Source: Vibrio sp. FE10
GTDB taxonomy: Bacteria; Pseudomonadota; Gammaproteobacteria; Enterobacterales; Vibrionaceae
Assembly (NCBI RefSeq): GCF_030297155.1
Contig: NZ_AP028067.1
Span: forward strand, 806,001 to 870,000
Direction: 5' to 3'
Length of the DNA: 64,000 nucleotides
Part shown: positions 16,860-28,452 of the stretch, one piece after another
How positions within the stretch are numbered: position 1 is the stretch's first letter
How the letters are laid out: each line of letters opens with the position of its first letter
Translations under genes and position numbers: made by a program
The notes under the pieces: generated by a model
Databases searched by the model: none
The model's input: the letters and a program-made list of their open reading frames with translations, nothing else
Told to the model about the DNA's origin: nothing

Positions 16860-17699
16860 TTAGCGAGTTAGCGTGTGCTTTTTTATATAAGCTGACGGGT
16901 AACCCATTAGCTTAACTTGTTCTAATTTCTTTTGAGTCAGAGCATAGTCATGAAATGGCCCAAGCATCAGACGGTAGTTGTCGTCATTTGACTGCAAGAA
17001 CGTTGCTACAGCTAGCTTTTCGCCTAGATCTTTGGCTAACTTTTCGGTTCTATCTTCATGCGGAGATGTGGCTACCTGAATAATAAATTGCGGCAAAGCA
17101 GCCTTTTTATTCGCGTCGGTTGGCATAGCCACAGTGATGACTTCTATCTCAACATTTGCTGTGCCTGTTCTCAATACATCGAGCTTGTAAGCTGCCGCAT
17201 AACTAAGGTCAATGATTCGGCCTTCATGGAATGGGCCTCGGTCATTGATACGAACAATTGTCGTTTTGTTGTTATCGGTATTTGTCACTTTTACATAGCT
17301 TGGAATAGGCAATGTTTTGTGCGCTGCAGACATCGAATACATGTCGTAGATCTCGCCATTTGAGGTTAAATGGCCATGAAATTTCTTACCGTACCAAGAG
17401 GCTTTTCCTTTCTCGGTAAACCCTTCAGTTTTTTTTACGATTTTGTAGTCTTCGCCACGCAGAGTGTAGTTAGTGTTGCCGCCTAAGCTGTAAGGTTCAT
17501 ACTGCGGGTGAGCGTCTTCTAGGTGCTCGACTGATATTGGCGCATCTGGCGCAATATCAGAATCAATGTCGTAACGGCCTTTTTGCTCTTGGGAAGAACA
17601 ACCGTTAATCAAAACTGCCAAGCCGACGATAGACAGCATTTTTTTGATTGGCAGTTCATTGACCAAAGATGTTGTTAGGGGGAATGCTTTAATAGACAT
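16860..17699 (-). CDS. rlpA: RlpA, septal lytic transglycosylase-type lipoprotein
   Basis: About 279 residues. I chose ATG 17699; a TTG one codon upstream directly follows the rodA stop. The lipobox VLINGCSS gives a lipidated Cys near residue 34. The double-psi beta-barrel lies at about 95-190 (GKASWYGKKFHGHLTSNGE and NDRGPFHEGRIIDLSYAAA). A SPOR domain follows at the C-terminus (FIIQVATSPHEDRTEKLAKDL) and binds denuded septal glycan. It sits between rodA and dacA as in E. coli. Confidence 0.94.
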   Translation of the reverse strand: MSIKAFPLTTSLVNELPIKKMLSIVGLAVLINGCSSQEQKGRYDIDSDIAPDAPISVEHLEDAHPQYEPYSLGGNTNYTLRGEDYKIVKKTEGFTEKGKASWYGKKFHGHLTSNGEIYDMYSMSAAHKTLPIPSYVKVTNTDNNKTTIVRINDRGPFHEGRIIDLSYAAAYKLDVLRTGTANVEIEVITVAMPTDANKKAALPQFIIQVATSPHEDRTEKLAKDLGEKLAVATFLQSNDDNYRLMLGPFHDYALTQKKLEQVKLMGYPSAYIKKHTLTR

Positions 17700-17702
17700 C
17701 AA

Positions 17703-18824
17703 TTAGGTCGCCTTTGAGAATGCTTTTCTGTGTGTATGAATCGACATTAAAATGCCAAATCCAGCCATGAGGGTAACCATTGAGGTACCGCCGTAACTGA
17801 CTAGCGGAAGAGGAACCCCAACAACGGGTAGAATGCCACTTACCATGCCAATGTTTACAAAAATATAAACGAAGAAGCTCAGTACAATACTGCCAGCCAT
17901 CATTCGACCAAATGCCGTTTGCGCTTGGCTCGCCAGAAATAAACCACGTCCAATAATGAAGAGGTAGATAGCGAGTAAAAACAAAATACCGATCATACCC
18001 CATTCTTCGGCTATTACTGCAAAGATGAAGTCGGTGTGTCGTTCTGGAATAAACTCCAGTTGAGATTGCGTGCCTTGTAGCCAACCTTTTCCGGATACTC
18101 CACCAGAACCTATCGCAATTTTACTCTGAATGATGTGGTAACCCGCACCTAATGGATCTGATTCAGGATCAAAAAGGGTTCTTACACGTACTTTTTGATA
18201 TTCACGCATTAAGAAGAACCACAAGATTGGAATAAACGCACCCAACGCAATTGCAGCACTCATGATTATTTTCCAACTGATACCAGCAAGGAAGATAACG
18301 AAGATACCAGAGGCCGCAATCAGGATAGATGTGCCTAGGTCGGGCTGCTTAGCGATGAGAATAGTGGGTACAAACACCATCACCAACGAGATCGCTAAGG
18401 TTTGGAAAGTCGGTGGTAGTGAACGCTTACCGATAAACCTTGCCAGCATTAAAGGCACCGCAAGCTTTAGTAGCTCAGAGGGTTGGAATCGAACAAATCC
18501 GAAGTTCAGCCAACGCTGTGCACCTTTTGAGGCTTCACCAAAGAACAACACACCGAGTAGCAGAATAACGCCGCCCGCAAATAGCAACGGAGCTAAGCTC
18601 TCGTAAGTGCGTGGTGAGATTTGAGCCAAGAAGATCATTACACCTAAAGACAGAGCCATACGCATCGCTTGGCGATCCATCATCGCCAGGCTTTGGCCGC
18701 TTGCGCTGTACATGATCAACAAGGCAAAGCCCATTAAAACCAGAATACCAAGCAACAGCGGTAGGTCTATGTGCAGTCTTTCAAATAGGGCTCTATTTCG
18801 TCCAGTTGAAGGATCAAGTTTCAT
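17703..18824 (-). CDS. rodA: rod-shape-determining SEDS glycosyltransferase RodA
   Basis: 373 residues with about ten membrane spans. The conserved SEDS features are visible: the [21 protein letters not shown] loop and the C-terminal [15 protein letters not shown]. RodA polymerises lipid II into glycan during lateral wall growth, working with PBP2. Its start overlaps the mrdA stop by one base (TAATG), so the two are coupled. Confidence 0.97.
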   Translation of the reverse strand: MKLDPSTGRNRALFERLHIDLPLLLGILVLMGFALLIMYSASGQSLAMMDRQAMRMALSLGVMIFLAQISPRTYESLAPLLFAGGVILLLGVLFFGEASKGAQRWLNFGFVRFQPSELLKLAVPLMLARFIGKRSLPPTFQTLAISLVMVFVPTILIAKQPDLGTSILIAASGIFVIFLAGISWKIIMSAAIALGAFIPILWFFLMREYQKVRVRTLFDPESDPLGAGYHIIQSKIAIGSGGVSGKGWLQGTQSQLEFIPERHTDFIFAVIAEEWGMIGILFLLAIYLFIIGRGLFLASQAQTAFGRMMAGSIVLSFFVYIFVNIGMVSGILPVVGVPLPLVSYGGTSMVTLMAGFGILMSIHTHRKAFSKAT

Positions 18825-20716
18825 TATTTAATTGGCTCACTTTGATAATCTTCTGCAAGGATAATATGGTCTAAAATCCTTCTTACTACTGGGCCACCAT
18901 TGGATGAACCGCCACCTGCATTTTCTAAAACAATGGTAACCACTGATTCAGGATTTTCAAAAGGAGCATAACCAGTAAAGAGGGCGTGATCGCGTAAATG
19001 CTCGGCAATCTCGTCCGCGTTATACTCTTCATCTTCTTTCAGGCCGAATACCTGTGCAGTACCGGACTTACCTGCAGAGACGTAAGACATTTTCTGGAAT
19101 GAGCGTCTGGCCGTGCCTTTTTTACCGTGGTTTACCAGCTTCATACCTTCTTGGGCAATATCCCAATACTTCTGCTTTACACCCGTTACTGGTGGATAGG
19201 TTTCGATTTCCGAAAGAACTTGTTCATCGAATGGACGCCCGTTCTCTATGGTTGAGCGCAATAGATGAGGGGCTGTTACTTCACCCTCATTAACCAATAC
19301 CGATGTCGCTTTCGCTATCTGCATGGGTGTCGCTGTCCAGTAACCTTGTCCAATACCAACGGGAATGGTATCACCTTGATACCAAGGCACACGGTGTCGC
19401 GCCATTTTCCACTCGCGTGTTGGCATGTTGGCTTTACTTTCTTCATAGATATCAATACCGGTGTAATCACCGAAACCGAACATCATCATCCATTTAGATA
19501 AACGGTCGATGCCTAGATCAAAGGATATTTGGTAGAAGAAGGTATCAACAGATTCTTCAATCGCTTTCACTATATCAACTTTACCGTGTCCCCAGCGAAG
19601 CCAGTCACGAAACGGTTTTGTTTTTGAATTGGGTATTTTCCAATATCCAGGATCATTTCGTGTTGTGTTCGGTGTGATTACACCTTCTTGCAACGCTGCA
19701 ACGGCAATGAAAGGTTTGATGGTTGAAGCCGGTGGATAAATACCTAAAGTGGCTCGGTTAACCAAAGGTCGGTTCTTATCCTGCAATAGGGCGTTGTAAC
19801 CCTTGGATGAAATACCGTGAACGAAGGCATTTGGGTCATAGCTTGGGCTTGATACCATTGCTAATACACCATTGTCTTTTGGATCGAGAACGATTGCAGA
19901 GCCTCTGCGTCCGTCGAGCAGTTTGTGCACGTATGTCTGCAGCTTGATATCGAGATTGAGCACGATATCTTTACCCGGTACCGAAGGGACAAATTTTAGA
20001 GTACGAATGACGCGCCCGCGGCTGTTGACTTCAACTTCTTGATAGCCGGCCGTTCCGTGCAGCATGTCTTCGTAATAGCGTTCAATACCTAGCTTTCCGA
20101 TGTCACGAGTGGCTTGGTAGTTGGCGTCTTTTTCTTCTCGGACTAAGCGTTGCATGTCGCGATCGTTAATTCGCGAGACATAGCCAATCACGTGGGTGAG
20201 AACATCACCATAAGGGTAGAAACGTTTTAAAGTCCCGGTGACTTCAACGCCTGGAAATTTATGTTGATTAACTGAGAAAACAGCCACTTGCTCTTCAGTG
20301 AGTTGGTTAAGAATCGGTACCGACTTAAAGCGTCGTGAATTACGACGATCACGATTAAAGCGTTCGATACGTTCAGGAGGAATCTCAATTAAGGTTTGCA
20401 AACGGATGAGTGTGTCATCCATATCTTTAATTTTTTCTGGGATGATCTCGAGGTTGAAAACTGGGCGGTTTTCAGCAAGGAGTACTCCGTTTCGATCGTA
20501 AATTAAACCGCGATTGGGTGCGATAGGCACAACCTTAATTCGGTTGTCGTTCGATCGAGTTTTATAGTCCTGATATTGGTTGACCTGAATGTTATACAGG
20601 TTAACAACCAACATAGTCATCATGACTATGATCCCTATAAACGCAACAAAAGCACGGCTAGTGAATAGTCGTGCTTCTGCTTTGTAGTCACGGATTTGGC
20701 TACGTTTACGTAACAT
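18824..20716 (-). CDS. mrdA: penicillin-binding protein 2
   Basis: 630 residues. One N-terminal membrane helix (about 22-45) is followed by a dimerisation domain and the transpeptidase domain. That domain carries STIKPF (SxxK, near 330), an SVDTFF region (SxN-type) and KSGTAQ (near 548). It cross-links the glycan made by RodA and interacts with MreC in the elongasome. It is the first gene of the coupled mrdA-rodA-rlpA set and directly follows rlmH. Confidence 0.97.
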   Translation of the reverse strand: MLRKRSQIRDYKAEARLFTSRAFVAFIGIIVMMTMLVVNLYNIQVNQYQDYKTRSNDNRIKVVPIAPNRGLIYDRNGVLLAENRPVFNLEIIPEKIKDMDDTLIRLQTLIEIPPERIERFNRDRRNSRRFKSVPILNQLTEEQVAVFSVNQHKFPGVEVTGTLKRFYPYGDVLTHVIGYVSRINDRDMQRLVREEKDANYQATRDIGKLGIERYYEDMLHGTAGYQEVEVNSRGRVIRTLKFVPSVPGKDIVLNLDIKLQTYVHKLLDGRRGSAIVLDPKDNGVLAMVSSPSYDPNAFVHGISSKGYNALLQDKNRPLVNRATLGIYPPASTIKPFIAVAALQEGVITPNTTRNDPGYWKIPNSKTKPFRDWLRWGHGKVDIVKAIEESVDTFFYQISFDLGIDRLSKWMMMFGFGDYTGIDIYEESKANMPTREWKMARHRVPWYQGDTIPVGIGQGYWTATPMQIAKATSVLVNEGEVTAPHLLRSTIENGRPFDEQVLSEIETYPPVTGVKQKYWDIAQEGMKLVNHGKKGTARRSFQKMSYVSAGKSGTAQVFGLKEDEEYNADEIAEHLRDHALFTGYAPFENPESVVTIVLENAGGGSSNGGPVVRRILDHIILAEDYQSEPIK

Positions 20717-20722
20717 TAACGC

Positions 20723-21193
20723 TTATTCTCGGTGGTACGGGTGGTTAGCAGTGATGCTCCAAGCTCGATACAAGCTTTCAGCCATGATAACGCGTACTAA
20801 TGGATGAGGTAAGGTCAGTGCTGACAAAGACCAGCTTTGATCCGCGGCTGCTTTACATGCAGGGGCTAATCCTTCAGGCCCTCCAATGAGGATGGACACA
20901 TCGCGTCCATCCAACTTCCAACTTTCTAATTGCTCAGCAAGCTGTGGTGTATCCCATTTTTTACCTGGGATATCGAGCGTGACAATACGGTTACCTTTTG
21001 GAACCGCTGCCAACATCGCTTCACCTTCTTTTTGAAGAATGCGAGCAATATCGGCATTTTTGCCACGTTTACCTGCAGTGATCTCAATGAGCTCTAATGG
21101 CATGTCGTGAGGGAAGCGACGGCGATACTCTTGAAAGCCTTCTTCAACCCACTTTGGCATTTTAGTGCCAACAGCAATCAGTTGGATTTTCAA
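20723..21193 (-). CDS. rlmH: 23S rRNA pseudouridine-1915 N3-methyltransferase
   Basis: 156 residues of a minimal SPOUT fold. The SAM-binding knot is at [10 protein letters not shown] and [21 protein letters not shown], and the protein ends in the conserved HPYHRE. It methylates pseudouridine 1915 in helix 69 of assembled 70S ribosomes. It is four bases downstream of rsfS, the usual arrangement. Confidence 0.97.
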   Translation of the reverse strand: MKIQLIAVGTKMPKWVEEGFQEYRRRFPHDMPLELIEITAGKRGKNADIARILQKEGEAMLAAVPKGNRIVTLDIPGKKWDTPQLAEQLESWKLDGRDVSILIGGPEGLAPACKAAADQSWSLSALTLPHPLVRVIMAESLYRAWSITANHPYHRE

Positions 21194-21196
21194 CGC

Positions 21197-21514
21197 TTAG
21201 CTCCAAAGCTTTTCTAGTTGATACAGCTCACGATGCTCTTCTTGCATAACGTGCAACATGCTCGTACCCATATCTAGGACAACCCATTCGCCTTCTTTTT
21301 GTCCGTCCATACCTAGCGGTTGTAGACCTACTTTTCTTACTTCATCTGCGACATGTTGTGCAATAGAGGCAACGTGGCGCTTAGAAGTGCCAGTACAAAC
21401 AATCATGAAATCAGTCACACTTGATTTGCCTTCTACATCGATAGTTACAATCGATTCTGCTTTCATGTCGTCGGCTTTATCTGCAAGAAAGTCTTTTAGT
21501 TCTTCACGTAACAC
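21197..21514 (-). CDS. rsfS: ribosome silencing factor
   Basis: 105 residues, with the RsfS pattern DFMIVCTGTSKRHVASIAQHV and GEWVVLDMGTSMLHVMQEEHREL. It binds ribosomal protein L14 and blocks subunit joining during starvation. It lies just before rlmH. In E. coli nadD and cobC lie between holA and this gene; here only about 66 bp separate them. Confidence 0.96.
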   Translation of the reverse strand: MLREELKDFLADKADDMKAESIVTIDVEGKSSVTDFMIVCTGTSKRHVASIAQHVADEVRKVGLQPLGMDGQKEGEWVVLDMGTSMLHVMQEEHRELYQLEKLWS

Positions 21515-21580
21515 TGGGTGTTCCTTTAATCTGAATTTAGCTTTGTTTAGGGTATTTTGACCCTAGAATATAACACGCTT

Positions 21581-22609
21581 TTATGCGTGAAACGGTATAG
21601 AAGCGGAAGGGATACAAAACTCTACGCTTAACTGATGAATTAGTGGCCAAGGCGACTGTTCATATTGGGTTTTTGTCATCAATTCAGCTTGAGTGAGCAA
21701 GGCAAACAGGGAGTGTAATCGAGAAATCGGAACTCTTGTTAGCGCTGCGTTATAAAGAGGTTTCTTAGATTGCCATATACGGTGCTTGTCAAAAACCTGC
21801 CCGATTGGCATCTGTTTCATTTGTTGCTGCATTTGTAAAAGCAGAGCAAGCTCACGCTGTATGCTACGCAGTAAGATCACGGGTTCGACACCTTCGGCTT
21901 CTAACTGACGCAGAATTCTTTGTGCACGGTTACCTTTGCCTGCCAATAACACATCACTCCAATGGAATGGCGTAAAGTGGTTATGTCGGCTCAGTGACTC
22001 TTCGAGTCGGACTAATGTGAGCTTTCCATCTGGATACTGTAGAGCGAGCTTTTCAAGGCTTTGAGTCAGGGCGAAGAGGTTGCCCTCGTGCCATTGTGCC
22101 AGCATTTGAATTGCTTCAGGGTCGGGCAGTAGGCCAACCTGACGACAACGCGCTTGGACAAACTGAGGTAAGCGGCTGACATCTGGAGTTAAGCAGCTTA
22201 CCCAATGCCCTTGGTTCGAGAGTGCTTTGAACCATTTTGCATTCTCTTGGGCTTTCGTCAGCTTCGTTCCAACCAATATCAATAAGATGTCGTTGTGAAT
22301 ATGCTCAGAAATCGCGAGTAACTCTTTCGCAATCGCAGCGTTAACCCCAGACTCAGGCAGTTCAAGTTCGATGATCTGGCGACTCGAAAATAGGCTTAAT
22401 GCTTGAGTGCAGTCATAGACTTGGTTCCAGTCAAGGCTATTATCAATCGCAAAACGGTGACGTTCATCGAAGCCTTGCTCTTTGGCTGTCTTTTGAATCG
22501 CTTCTCGGCTTTCCTGTAGCAGCAAAGGCTCGTTACCAAAAATTAGGTAAACGTTGCTTAACTGCTTAGCAAGTTGCTCTGATAAACGATCAGCAAAAAT
22601 ACGCATCAA
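21581..22609 (-). CDS. holA: DNA polymerase III delta subunit
   Basis: 342 residues. The AAA+-like N-terminal domain begins VYLIFGNEPLLLQESREAI, and the helical C-terminal collar domain contains RILRQLEAEGVEPVILLRSI. The protein opens the beta clamp as part of the clamp loader. It overlaps no neighbour; lptE ends seven bases upstream. The next gene is rsfS, with no nadD between. Confidence 0.96.
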   Translation of the reverse strand: MMRIFADRLSEQLAKQLSNVYLIFGNEPLLLQESREAIQKTAKEQGFDERHRFAIDNSLDWNQVYDCTQALSLFSSRQIIELELPESGVNAAIAKELLAISEHIHNDILLILVGTKLTKAQENAKWFKALSNQGHWVSCLTPDVSRLPQFVQARCRQVGLLPDPEAIQMLAQWHEGNLFALTQSLEKLALQYPDGKLTLVRLEESLSRHNHFTPFHWSDVLLAGKGNRAQRILRQLEAEGVEPVILLRSIQRELALLLQMQQQMKQMPIGQVFDKHRIWQSKKPLYNAALTRVPISRLHSLFALLTQAELMTKTQYEQSPWPLIHQLSVEFCIPSASIPFHA

Positions 22610-22615
22610 ATGAAC

Positions 22616-23272
22616 CTATTGCTCAACAGTTACGCTAGGCTCAGCATCTGGTGCTGTACTGGTGTCGATCTCAACGTCGTCAATTTCGATGTTCTTGATG
22701 TTGTACTGCTTTTCTAGCTCTTTTACTTGAACGTTTTCTAGAGCTTGTAGATCCATGCTACCGGCTGCAATGTTTGCTTTCAATCGAGCCATCTGACGAA
22801 GGATCTGGCTTGTCGCAAGCTTACGCATTTCATCTTCAATCATGTCTCGCTCAACAGATTTTGCGAGTGCCGTTAGCGGGTTATCTAAATAGCTGCGAGT
22901 TACGCTTGTTGAGAATGTTTTTGAACCTAGATCGGGGATGGTTACTCGATATGAAGAACGGAACGTCAGCTCTTTTTCTGCCGCTCGTGTGTTTTGGTAA
23001 AGAGACAGGGTACGCTCGCCAACACTCTCACTAATAATGTGCAAGTTAGGTGTGTTCTCAGCCGGTGGCACAATTTCTACATCATTCATGCGCAGCTGGC
23101 CTTTCATCATACGTGTGAACGTACTGTATTGGTCGTAACTGGTCACAGAGATCTTGTTGAGTTCTTCTGGGACGGAGTAATCACCACGTAGGTGGAAACC
23201 ACAGGCACTTAGCAGGCTAACGGTTAAAACAACAATAGTAACTTTCAATGAAGATAGTGAAATCAGGCGCAT
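22616..23272 (-). CDS. lptE: LPS-assembly lipoprotein LptE
   Basis: 218 residues. A lipobox LLSACGFHLRG places the acylated Cys at residue 24. The mature part follows the LptE fold and ends in an acidic tail of about 35 residues that is longer than in E. coli. LptE plugs the LptD barrel and helps place lipopolysaccharide at the cell surface. Its coupling to holA is conserved. Confidence 0.95.
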   Translation of the reverse strand: MRLISLSSLKVTIVVLTVSLLSACGFHLRGDYSVPEELNKISVTSYDQYSTFTRMMKGQLRMNDVEIVPPAENTPNLHIISESVGERTLSLYQNTRAAEKELTFRSSYRVTIPDLGSKTFSTSVTRSYLDNPLTALAKSVERDMIEDEMRKLATSQILRQMARLKANIAAGSMDLQALENVQVKELEKQYNIKNIEIDDVEIDTSTAPDAEPSVTVEQ

Positions 23273-23364
23273 TATTTGATGGCTCTCATGAAGGTAGAAT
23301 ACTTATTTAAAGGCTTTAGTTCATTTGGATTGCTGGGCTATGAATCTAAAGCGCTTAAATAAGT

Positions 23365-23390
23365 AGACAGGGCGATGTTGCACCCTGTCT
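23365..23390. other. perfect hairpin between leuS and lptE
   Basis: AGACAGGG paired with CCCTGTCT without a convincing T tract. It lies in the 220-bp gap downstream of leuS and may attenuate read-through or mark an RNA processing site. Confidence 0.45.
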
Positions 23391-23494
23391 AAAGACTGCT
23401 GAAAACAAAATAAGTTCTCTTCAGCAGCTATATGTGCAGACTAAAGCTGGTTCGCTTTAATCTGCAACTGTCAGCTAGCTAATGTTAGCTAATA

Positions 23495-26071
23495 TTAGTT
23501 AGCAACGATGTTCAGAAGCTTGCCAGGTACGAAGATAACTTTACGGATAGTTAAGCCATCTAGGAACTTCTTAGCGTTCTCATCGTTTAGACCAAGTTCA
23601 CGAACTTGCTCTTCGGTCGCATCAGCTGCAACAGTCAGTTTCGCACGTAGCTTACCGTTGATCATTACAACGATAGTCTTCTCGTCTTCAACTAGCGCTT
23701 TCTCATCGAAAGTTGGCCATGTTGCTGAGTCTACGTTTGATTCACCAAGTGCAATCCACATTTCGTAAGAGATGTGCGGAGTCATTGGGTAAAGCATACG
23801 AACCACTGCTTTTAGCGCCTCATCAAGAATTGCACGATCTTGTACAGATTCTTGTGGCGCTTTCGCTAGCTTGTTCATTAGTTCCATGATCGCAGCGATG
23901 GCAGTGTTGAATGTTTGGCGACGGCCGATATCATCCGTTACTTTCGCGATAGTCTTGTGGATATCACGACGAAGTGCTTTCTGGTCGCCAGATAGCGCAG
24001 AAGCGTCAACAGATTCAGCTGCACCTTTAGCTGAATGAGTGTGAACCAATTTCCAAACACGTTTAAGGAAGCGGTTTGCGCCTTCAACGCCAGACTCTTG
24101 CCACTCAAGCGTCATGTCTGCAGGCGATGCAAACATCATGAATAGACGTACGGTATCAGCACCGTACTTGTCTACCATCTCTTGTGGGTCGATACCGTTG
24201 TTCTTCGACTTAGACATTTTGATCATGCCTGAGTGCTCAACGTCGCGGCCTTGATTGTCGACAGCTTTTTCAATGCGACCTTTCGCGTCACGGTCGATAG
24301 TCACGTCAGTTGGAGCAATCCACTCTTTCGTGCCTTTATCGTTTGTGTGGTAGAACGCGTCAGCCAGAACCATGCCTTGACATAGAAGTTGCTTGAACGG
24401 TTCATCAGATGTCACGTAACCCGCATCACGAAGAAGCTTGTGGAAGAAACGAGAGTAAAGCAGGTGCATACAAGCGTGCTCGATACCACCAACGTATTGA
24501 TCAACTGGCAACCAGTAGTTTGCTTTCTCTGGATCTAGGATGTCGTCAGCTTGTGGTGAACAGTAACGTGCGTAGTACCATGAAGATTCCATGAACGTAT
24601 CGAACGTATCAGTTTCACGTAGCGCAGGTTCGCCGTTGAATGTTGTTTCAGCCCAAGACTTATCTGCCTTGATTGGGCTAGTTACGCCATCCATTACCAC
24701 GTCTTCTGGAAGAATAACGGGCAGTTGGTCTGCTGGTACTGGGTGAACTTCACCGTCTTCAGTGGTTACCATTGGGATTGGAGCACCCCAGTAACGCTGA
24801 CGAGAAACGCCCCAGTCACGTAGACGGAAGTTTACTGTTTTCTTACCTTTGCCTTCAGCTTCAAGCTTTGCAGCGATTGCATCGAATGCTTCTTGGAAAG
24901 CAAGACCATCGAATTCACCAGAATCGAACAGTACACCTTTCTCTGTGTAAGCCGCTTCAGACACGTCTAGCTCAGAACCGTCTTCTGGCTTAATTACTGG
25001 GATGATATCGATGCCGTACTTAGTTGCGAATTCGTAGTCACGTTGATCGTGAGCAGGAACCGCCATTACAGCACCTGTGCCGTAGTCCATAAGAACGAAG
25101 TTAGCTACGTAAACAGGAACAATACGACCGTTAAGAGGGTGGATAGCCGTTAGGCCAGTATCCATACCTTTCTTTTCCATCGTTGCTAGTTCAGCTTCAG
25201 CCACTTTGGTGTTGCGACATTCTTCAACGAATGCTGCAAGCTCAGGGTTGTTCTGTGATGCTTTCTCTGCAAGAGGGTGACCCGCAGCGATACCAACATA
25301 AGAAACACCCATTAGCGTGTCTGGACGAGTTGTATAAACTTCTAGTGGCGCTTCTTCACCGTTAACAGCGAAAGATAGCTCAACACCTTCAGAGCGACCG
25401 ATCCAGTTGCGCTGCATGGTCTTAACCATTTCAGGCCAACCTTCAAGGTTGTCTAGATCGTCTAGTAGCTCTTGAGCGTACTCAGTGATCTTGATGAACC
25501 ACTGTGGGATCTTCTTTTGTTCTACTGGAGTGTCACAACGCCAGCAGCAACCGTCTTCTACTTGCTCGTTCGCAAGAACCGTTTGGTCGTTTGGACACCA
25601 GTTAACAGAAGAAGTCTTCTTGTAAACTAGGCCTTGTTCGTAAAGTTTAGTGAAGAACTCTTGTTCCCAACGGTAGTACTCAGGTGTACACGTTGCGAAT
25701 TCACGTTTCCAGTCGTAACCAAAGCCTAAAAGTTTAAGCTGGTTTTTCATGTATTCGATGTTTTCGTAAGTCCACGGTGCAGGCGCTGTGTTGTTTTTTA
25801 CAGCTGCGTTTTCTGCAGGTAGGCCGAATGCATCCCAACCGATTGGCTGCATTACGTTTTTGCCTTGTAGACGTTGGAAACGAGATACCACATCACCGAT
25901 GGTGTAGTTACGCACGTGACCCATATGCAGTCGGCCACTTGGGTACGGGAACATAGAAAGACAGTAGAATTTTTCTTTATTTGGGTCTTCACTTACAACG
26001 AAAGTCTCGCTGTCATCCCAGTGTTGTTGAACCTTTTGTTCAATCTCTTGCGGGTTATATTGTTCTTGCAT
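23495..26071 (-). CDS. leuS: leucyl-tRNA synthetase
   Basis: 858 residues, typical length. The HIGH motif is in [11 protein letters not shown] (about 42-52), the editing domain is near 220-420 (TTRPDTLMG), and KMSKS is in [10 protein letters not shown] near 618. The enzyme charges tRNA-Leu; nine tRNA-Leu(UAG) genes lie 9-12 kb away. It heads the minus-strand cluster that runs to lipA. Confidence 0.98.
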   Translation of the reverse strand: MQEQYNPQEIEQKVQQHWDDSETFVVSEDPNKEKFYCLSMFPYPSGRLHMGHVRNYTIGDVVSRFQRLQGKNVMQPIGWDAFGLPAENAAVKNNTAPAPWTYENIEYMKNQLKLLGFGYDWKREFATCTPEYYRWEQEFFTKLYEQGLVYKKTSSVNWCPNDQTVLANEQVEDGCCWRCDTPVEQKKIPQWFIKITEYAQELLDDLDNLEGWPEMVKTMQRNWIGRSEGVELSFAVNGEEAPLEVYTTRPDTLMGVSYVGIAAGHPLAEKASQNNPELAAFVEECRNTKVAEAELATMEKKGMDTGLTAIHPLNGRIVPVYVANFVLMDYGTGAVMAVPAHDQRDYEFATKYGIDIIPVIKPEDGSELDVSEAAYTEKGVLFDSGEFDGLAFQEAFDAIAAKLEAEGKGKKTVNFRLRDWGVSRQRYWGAPIPMVTTEDGEVHPVPADQLPVILPEDVVMDGVTSPIKADKSWAETTFNGEPALRETDTFDTFMESSWYYARYCSPQADDILDPEKANYWLPVDQYVGGIEHACMHLLYSRFFHKLLRDAGYVTSDEPFKQLLCQGMVLADAFYHTNDKGTKEWIAPTDVTIDRDAKGRIEKAVDNQGRDVEHSGMIKMSKSKNNGIDPQEMVDKYGADTVRLFMMFASPADMTLEWQESGVEGANRFLKRVWKLVHTHSAKGAAESVDASALSGDQKALRRDIHKTIAKVTDDIGRRQTFNTAIAAIMELMNKLAKAPQESVQDRAILDEALKAVVRMLYPMTPHISYEMWIALGESNVDSATWPTFDEKALVEDEKTIVVMINGKLRAKLTVAADATEEQVRELGLNDENAKKFLDGLTIRKVIFVPGKLLNIVAN

Positions 26072-26170
26072 CGATGGTATCCGGTTATCTTGGAATTTGT
26101 GAGTTCGGTTAGAACAGAATCTTACAGATCGTCATAGAATACCTAAAGGAGCTTAGTACAACAATAGTTA

Positions 26171-26250
26171 TACCCTTCATACTTGCAGTTGCAGCGTGGT
26201 TGATTGCGTAAATTCAACCGAATTACTTAGGACAGCTATACTTAAGGGTA
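26171..26250. repeat. palindromic intergenic repeat, about 80 bp
   Basis: The segment starts TACCCTTCATACTTGCAGTT and ends CTTAAGGGTA, with complementary ends (TACCCTT / AAGGGTA). It lies in the divergent region between leuS and ybeL. I recall close relatives of this sequence as interspersed repeats in Vibrio genomes; this was not searched. Confidence 0.5.
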
Positions 26251-26336
26251 TGAATTGCATTTGTTTGTTAGGAACTGGTCGCTTCACTTAAGGTCAGTTC
26301 ACTAAGATAAAGCTTGGTCATCTTAAGGAGGTCGTT

Positions 26337-26807
26337 ATGCCGAAGAAAAAAGCACTCTATGAAGAAGTCGTCGAAGAGGTGATAGAAACGCTGAAGCATA
26401 GTCCTGAAGAGCTTAACAATAAAATCGAAACGTCAGGTAAGTATGCGAAAGCAGCCAATGATATGACCAAAGACGAATTGTCATTGATTTCGGCCTACGT
26501 GAAGTCGGACTTAAAAGAGTTCTCCGAAAGCTATGAAGAGAGCAAAGGTGGTCCATTTTATTTAATGATCACAGACTCTATCTGGCAAGGACTCTTGGAT
26601 ATCACTGATCGCACTAAGGTGGAATGGGTTGAACTGTTTCAAGACTTAGAACATCAAGGCTTGTATCAAGCAGAAGAGGTTATCGGGCTCGGGACACTTG
26701 TCTGTGATGAGTGTGGGCATCAAACCGAATATAACCACCCAACGACGATTATTCCGTGTATTAAATGTGGCTCGACAGGGTTTAGCCGTAAAGCGCTTAA
26801 GCCGTAA
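26337..26807 (+). CDS. ybeL: zinc-ribbon protein, YbeL family (DUF1451)
   Basis: 156 residues preceded by an almost perfect site AAGGAGG. The N-terminal two thirds are helical and charged. The C-terminus is a zinc ribbon of two CxxC pairs (CDECGH and CIKCGS). The function of the family is unknown. Position next to leuS and lnt is similar to that in enteric bacteria. Confidence 0.9.
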   Translation: MPKKKALYEEVVEEVIETLKHSPEELNNKIETSGKYAKAANDMTKDELSLISAYVKSDLKEFSESYEESKGGPFYLMITDSIWQGLLDITDRTKVEWVELFQDLEHQGLYQAEEVIGLGTLVCDECGHQTEYNHPTTIIPCIKCGSTGFSRKALKP

Positions 26808-26853
26808 AAGACTAAACCATAACGTCTTCAATTTTAAGCTGTAACAATAAGAA

Positions 26854-26879
26854 AGGGTTGACCGAAATTGGCCAACCCT
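26854..26879. terminator. terminator between ybeL and lnt
   Basis: AGGGTTG and CAACCCT are paired around a short inner stem, between convergent genes, with pyrimidine runs in the lnt direction. Confidence 0.7.
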
Positions 26880-26905
26880 CAACAACTTTTCGTCGAATCT
26901 CGAAT

Positions 26906-28420
26906 CTAGTCTTTTCTTCTCATAAACCAGCCAACTACTAAACTCAGTAACGCCCAGATATACAGCGGCCAAGTACCGACCACGTGGTAAGGGGTTTGAC
27001 CATCCGTTGAAATAAGTTCAGCTTTCAACACTGCGGTTTCAAACTGCGGTATTTGCTTGATGATTTTGCCTTTGTGATCCGTCACTGCTGTTACGCCATT
27101 GTTGGTTGAACGAATCAGCGGCTTACCTAGCTCCAGAGCACGCATCTGTGCGATTTCCATATGTTGTAATGGTCCAATCGAACGGCCGAACCACGCATCG
27201 TTAGAGAGCGTTAGAATAAAGTCAGTTTCATCCGTTACGTTTTGTCTAACTTGATCATTAAAGATGATCTCATAACAAAGCGCTGGTGCTAGATGACGAC
27301 CATTTGCCACGATGTTTGGCTGAACAAAATCACCACGGCTGAATGATGACATTGGCAAATTAAAGAACGGCGCCAACGGGCGTAGGATATCCTCAAACGG
27401 CACAAATTCACCAAATGGTAGAAGATGATGTTTATGGTAGCGTTCGTCTGGATCGTAGCTGTATTCACCGTATGGATTGACACCGAGAGAAAGAACACTG
27501 TTGTAGTACTTTTTATCTTCAGATTGATTCAGTACGCCAGTAATGATTGAGCTGTTGTTCATCTTCGCTGCGCTATCTAAGTTACGTAGGAAAGATGGAA
27601 TCTCAACTTCGAATGCTGGAATAGCCGCCTCAGGCCAGATGATGATATCGGCGTCCCAGTTTTCTCTACTTAAATCGGTGTACTTCATCATCGTTGGCCA
27701 GCGATGGCTAGGTAGCCATTTGCTGTCTTGGTCGACGTTACCTTGAATCAATACCACTGAGGTGGTTTTTTCAGGGTTCGGTGTCACCCAATCGATATTT
27801 CGAAGACCGAAACCAGTACTAAACACAACGGCAGGGATGACAGCGACACTCCACGCCTTGTTTATGACCGTATAAGCGAGTGCAGAGGCTGATACAATAA
27901 TCGCTAGCGTCACCAGCTCGACACCACCAATCGGTGCGAATGAGCCTAGTGGCGAGTCGATTTGGCTGTAGCCTAGCCATAACCACGGGAAGCCAGTCAT
28001 TACCCAACCGCGTAGCCAATCACAGATTAACCATAGTGCAGGGGCAGCAAGAAAAAATCGGCTTAGGTTATTGCTCGGAAAGAATTTGTTTAAACTCCAA
28101 GTAAATAGACCGGAGTAGACCGCAAGGTAACCAACAAGCAATGCCATTAAGAATAAATTGGCAGCCAGAGGCATTCCGCCAAAGCCATCAATACTGACGT
28201 ATACCCAACTAATACCAGTCGTGAATTGGCCTAAGCCCCATGCGTAACCAATCCATAGCGCACTTTTTGGAGAGCGATTGTTGATCAGTAGCAACAATAA
28301 AGCTGGGCTGAGAATAGCAAGAGGCCATATTGAATATGGAGCGAATGAAAGGGTAGTTATAGCGCCAACAAAAACGGCCGCAAGCGGCCGTAATAGGCGA
28401 TGATTAAATAGTTTAGTCAT
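26906..28420 (-). CDS. lnt: apolipoprotein N-acyltransferase
   Basis: 504 residues. About six N-terminal membrane spans precede a nitrilase-like domain with the catalytic triad Glu in WPEAAIP, Lys in [10 protein letters not shown] and Cys in ALCYEIIF. A last membrane helix is near the C-terminus. It adds the third acyl chain to lipoproteins such as RlpA, LptE and LolB encoded in this window. It follows corC, the usual arrangement. Confidence 0.97.
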   Translation of the reverse strand: MTKLFNHRLLRPLAAVFVGAITTLSFAPYSIWPLAILSPALLLLLINNRSPKSALWIGYAWGLGQFTTGISWVYVSIDGFGGMPLAANLFLMALLVGYLAVYSGLFTWSLNKFFPSNNLSRFFLAAPALWLICDWLRGWVMTGFPWLWLGYSQIDSPLGSFAPIGGVELVTLAIIVSASALAYTVINKAWSVAVIPAVVFSTGFGLRNIDWVTPNPEKTTSVVLIQGNVDQDSKWLPSHRWPTMMKYTDLSRENWDADIIIWPEAAIPAFEVEIPSFLRNLDSAAKMNNSSIITGVLNQSEDKKYYNSVLSLGVNPYGEYSYDPDERYHKHHLLPFGEFVPFEDILRPLAPFFNLPMSSFSRGDFVQPNIVANGRHLAPALCYEIIFNDQVRQNVTDETDFILTLSNDAWFGRSIGPLQHMEIAQMRALELGKPLIRSTNNGVTAVTDHKGKIIKQIPQFETAVLKAELISTDGQTPYHVVGTWPLYIWALLSLVVGWFMRRKD

Positions 28421-28452
28421 CTAATTTCTGTCATCTCTTTAGAGAGAAGTTG

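Noticed and set aside
17689..18084. 131-codon minus-strand ORF inside rodA
   Set aside because: Frame-shifted shadow of the membrane-protein gene rodA, which is clearly real.
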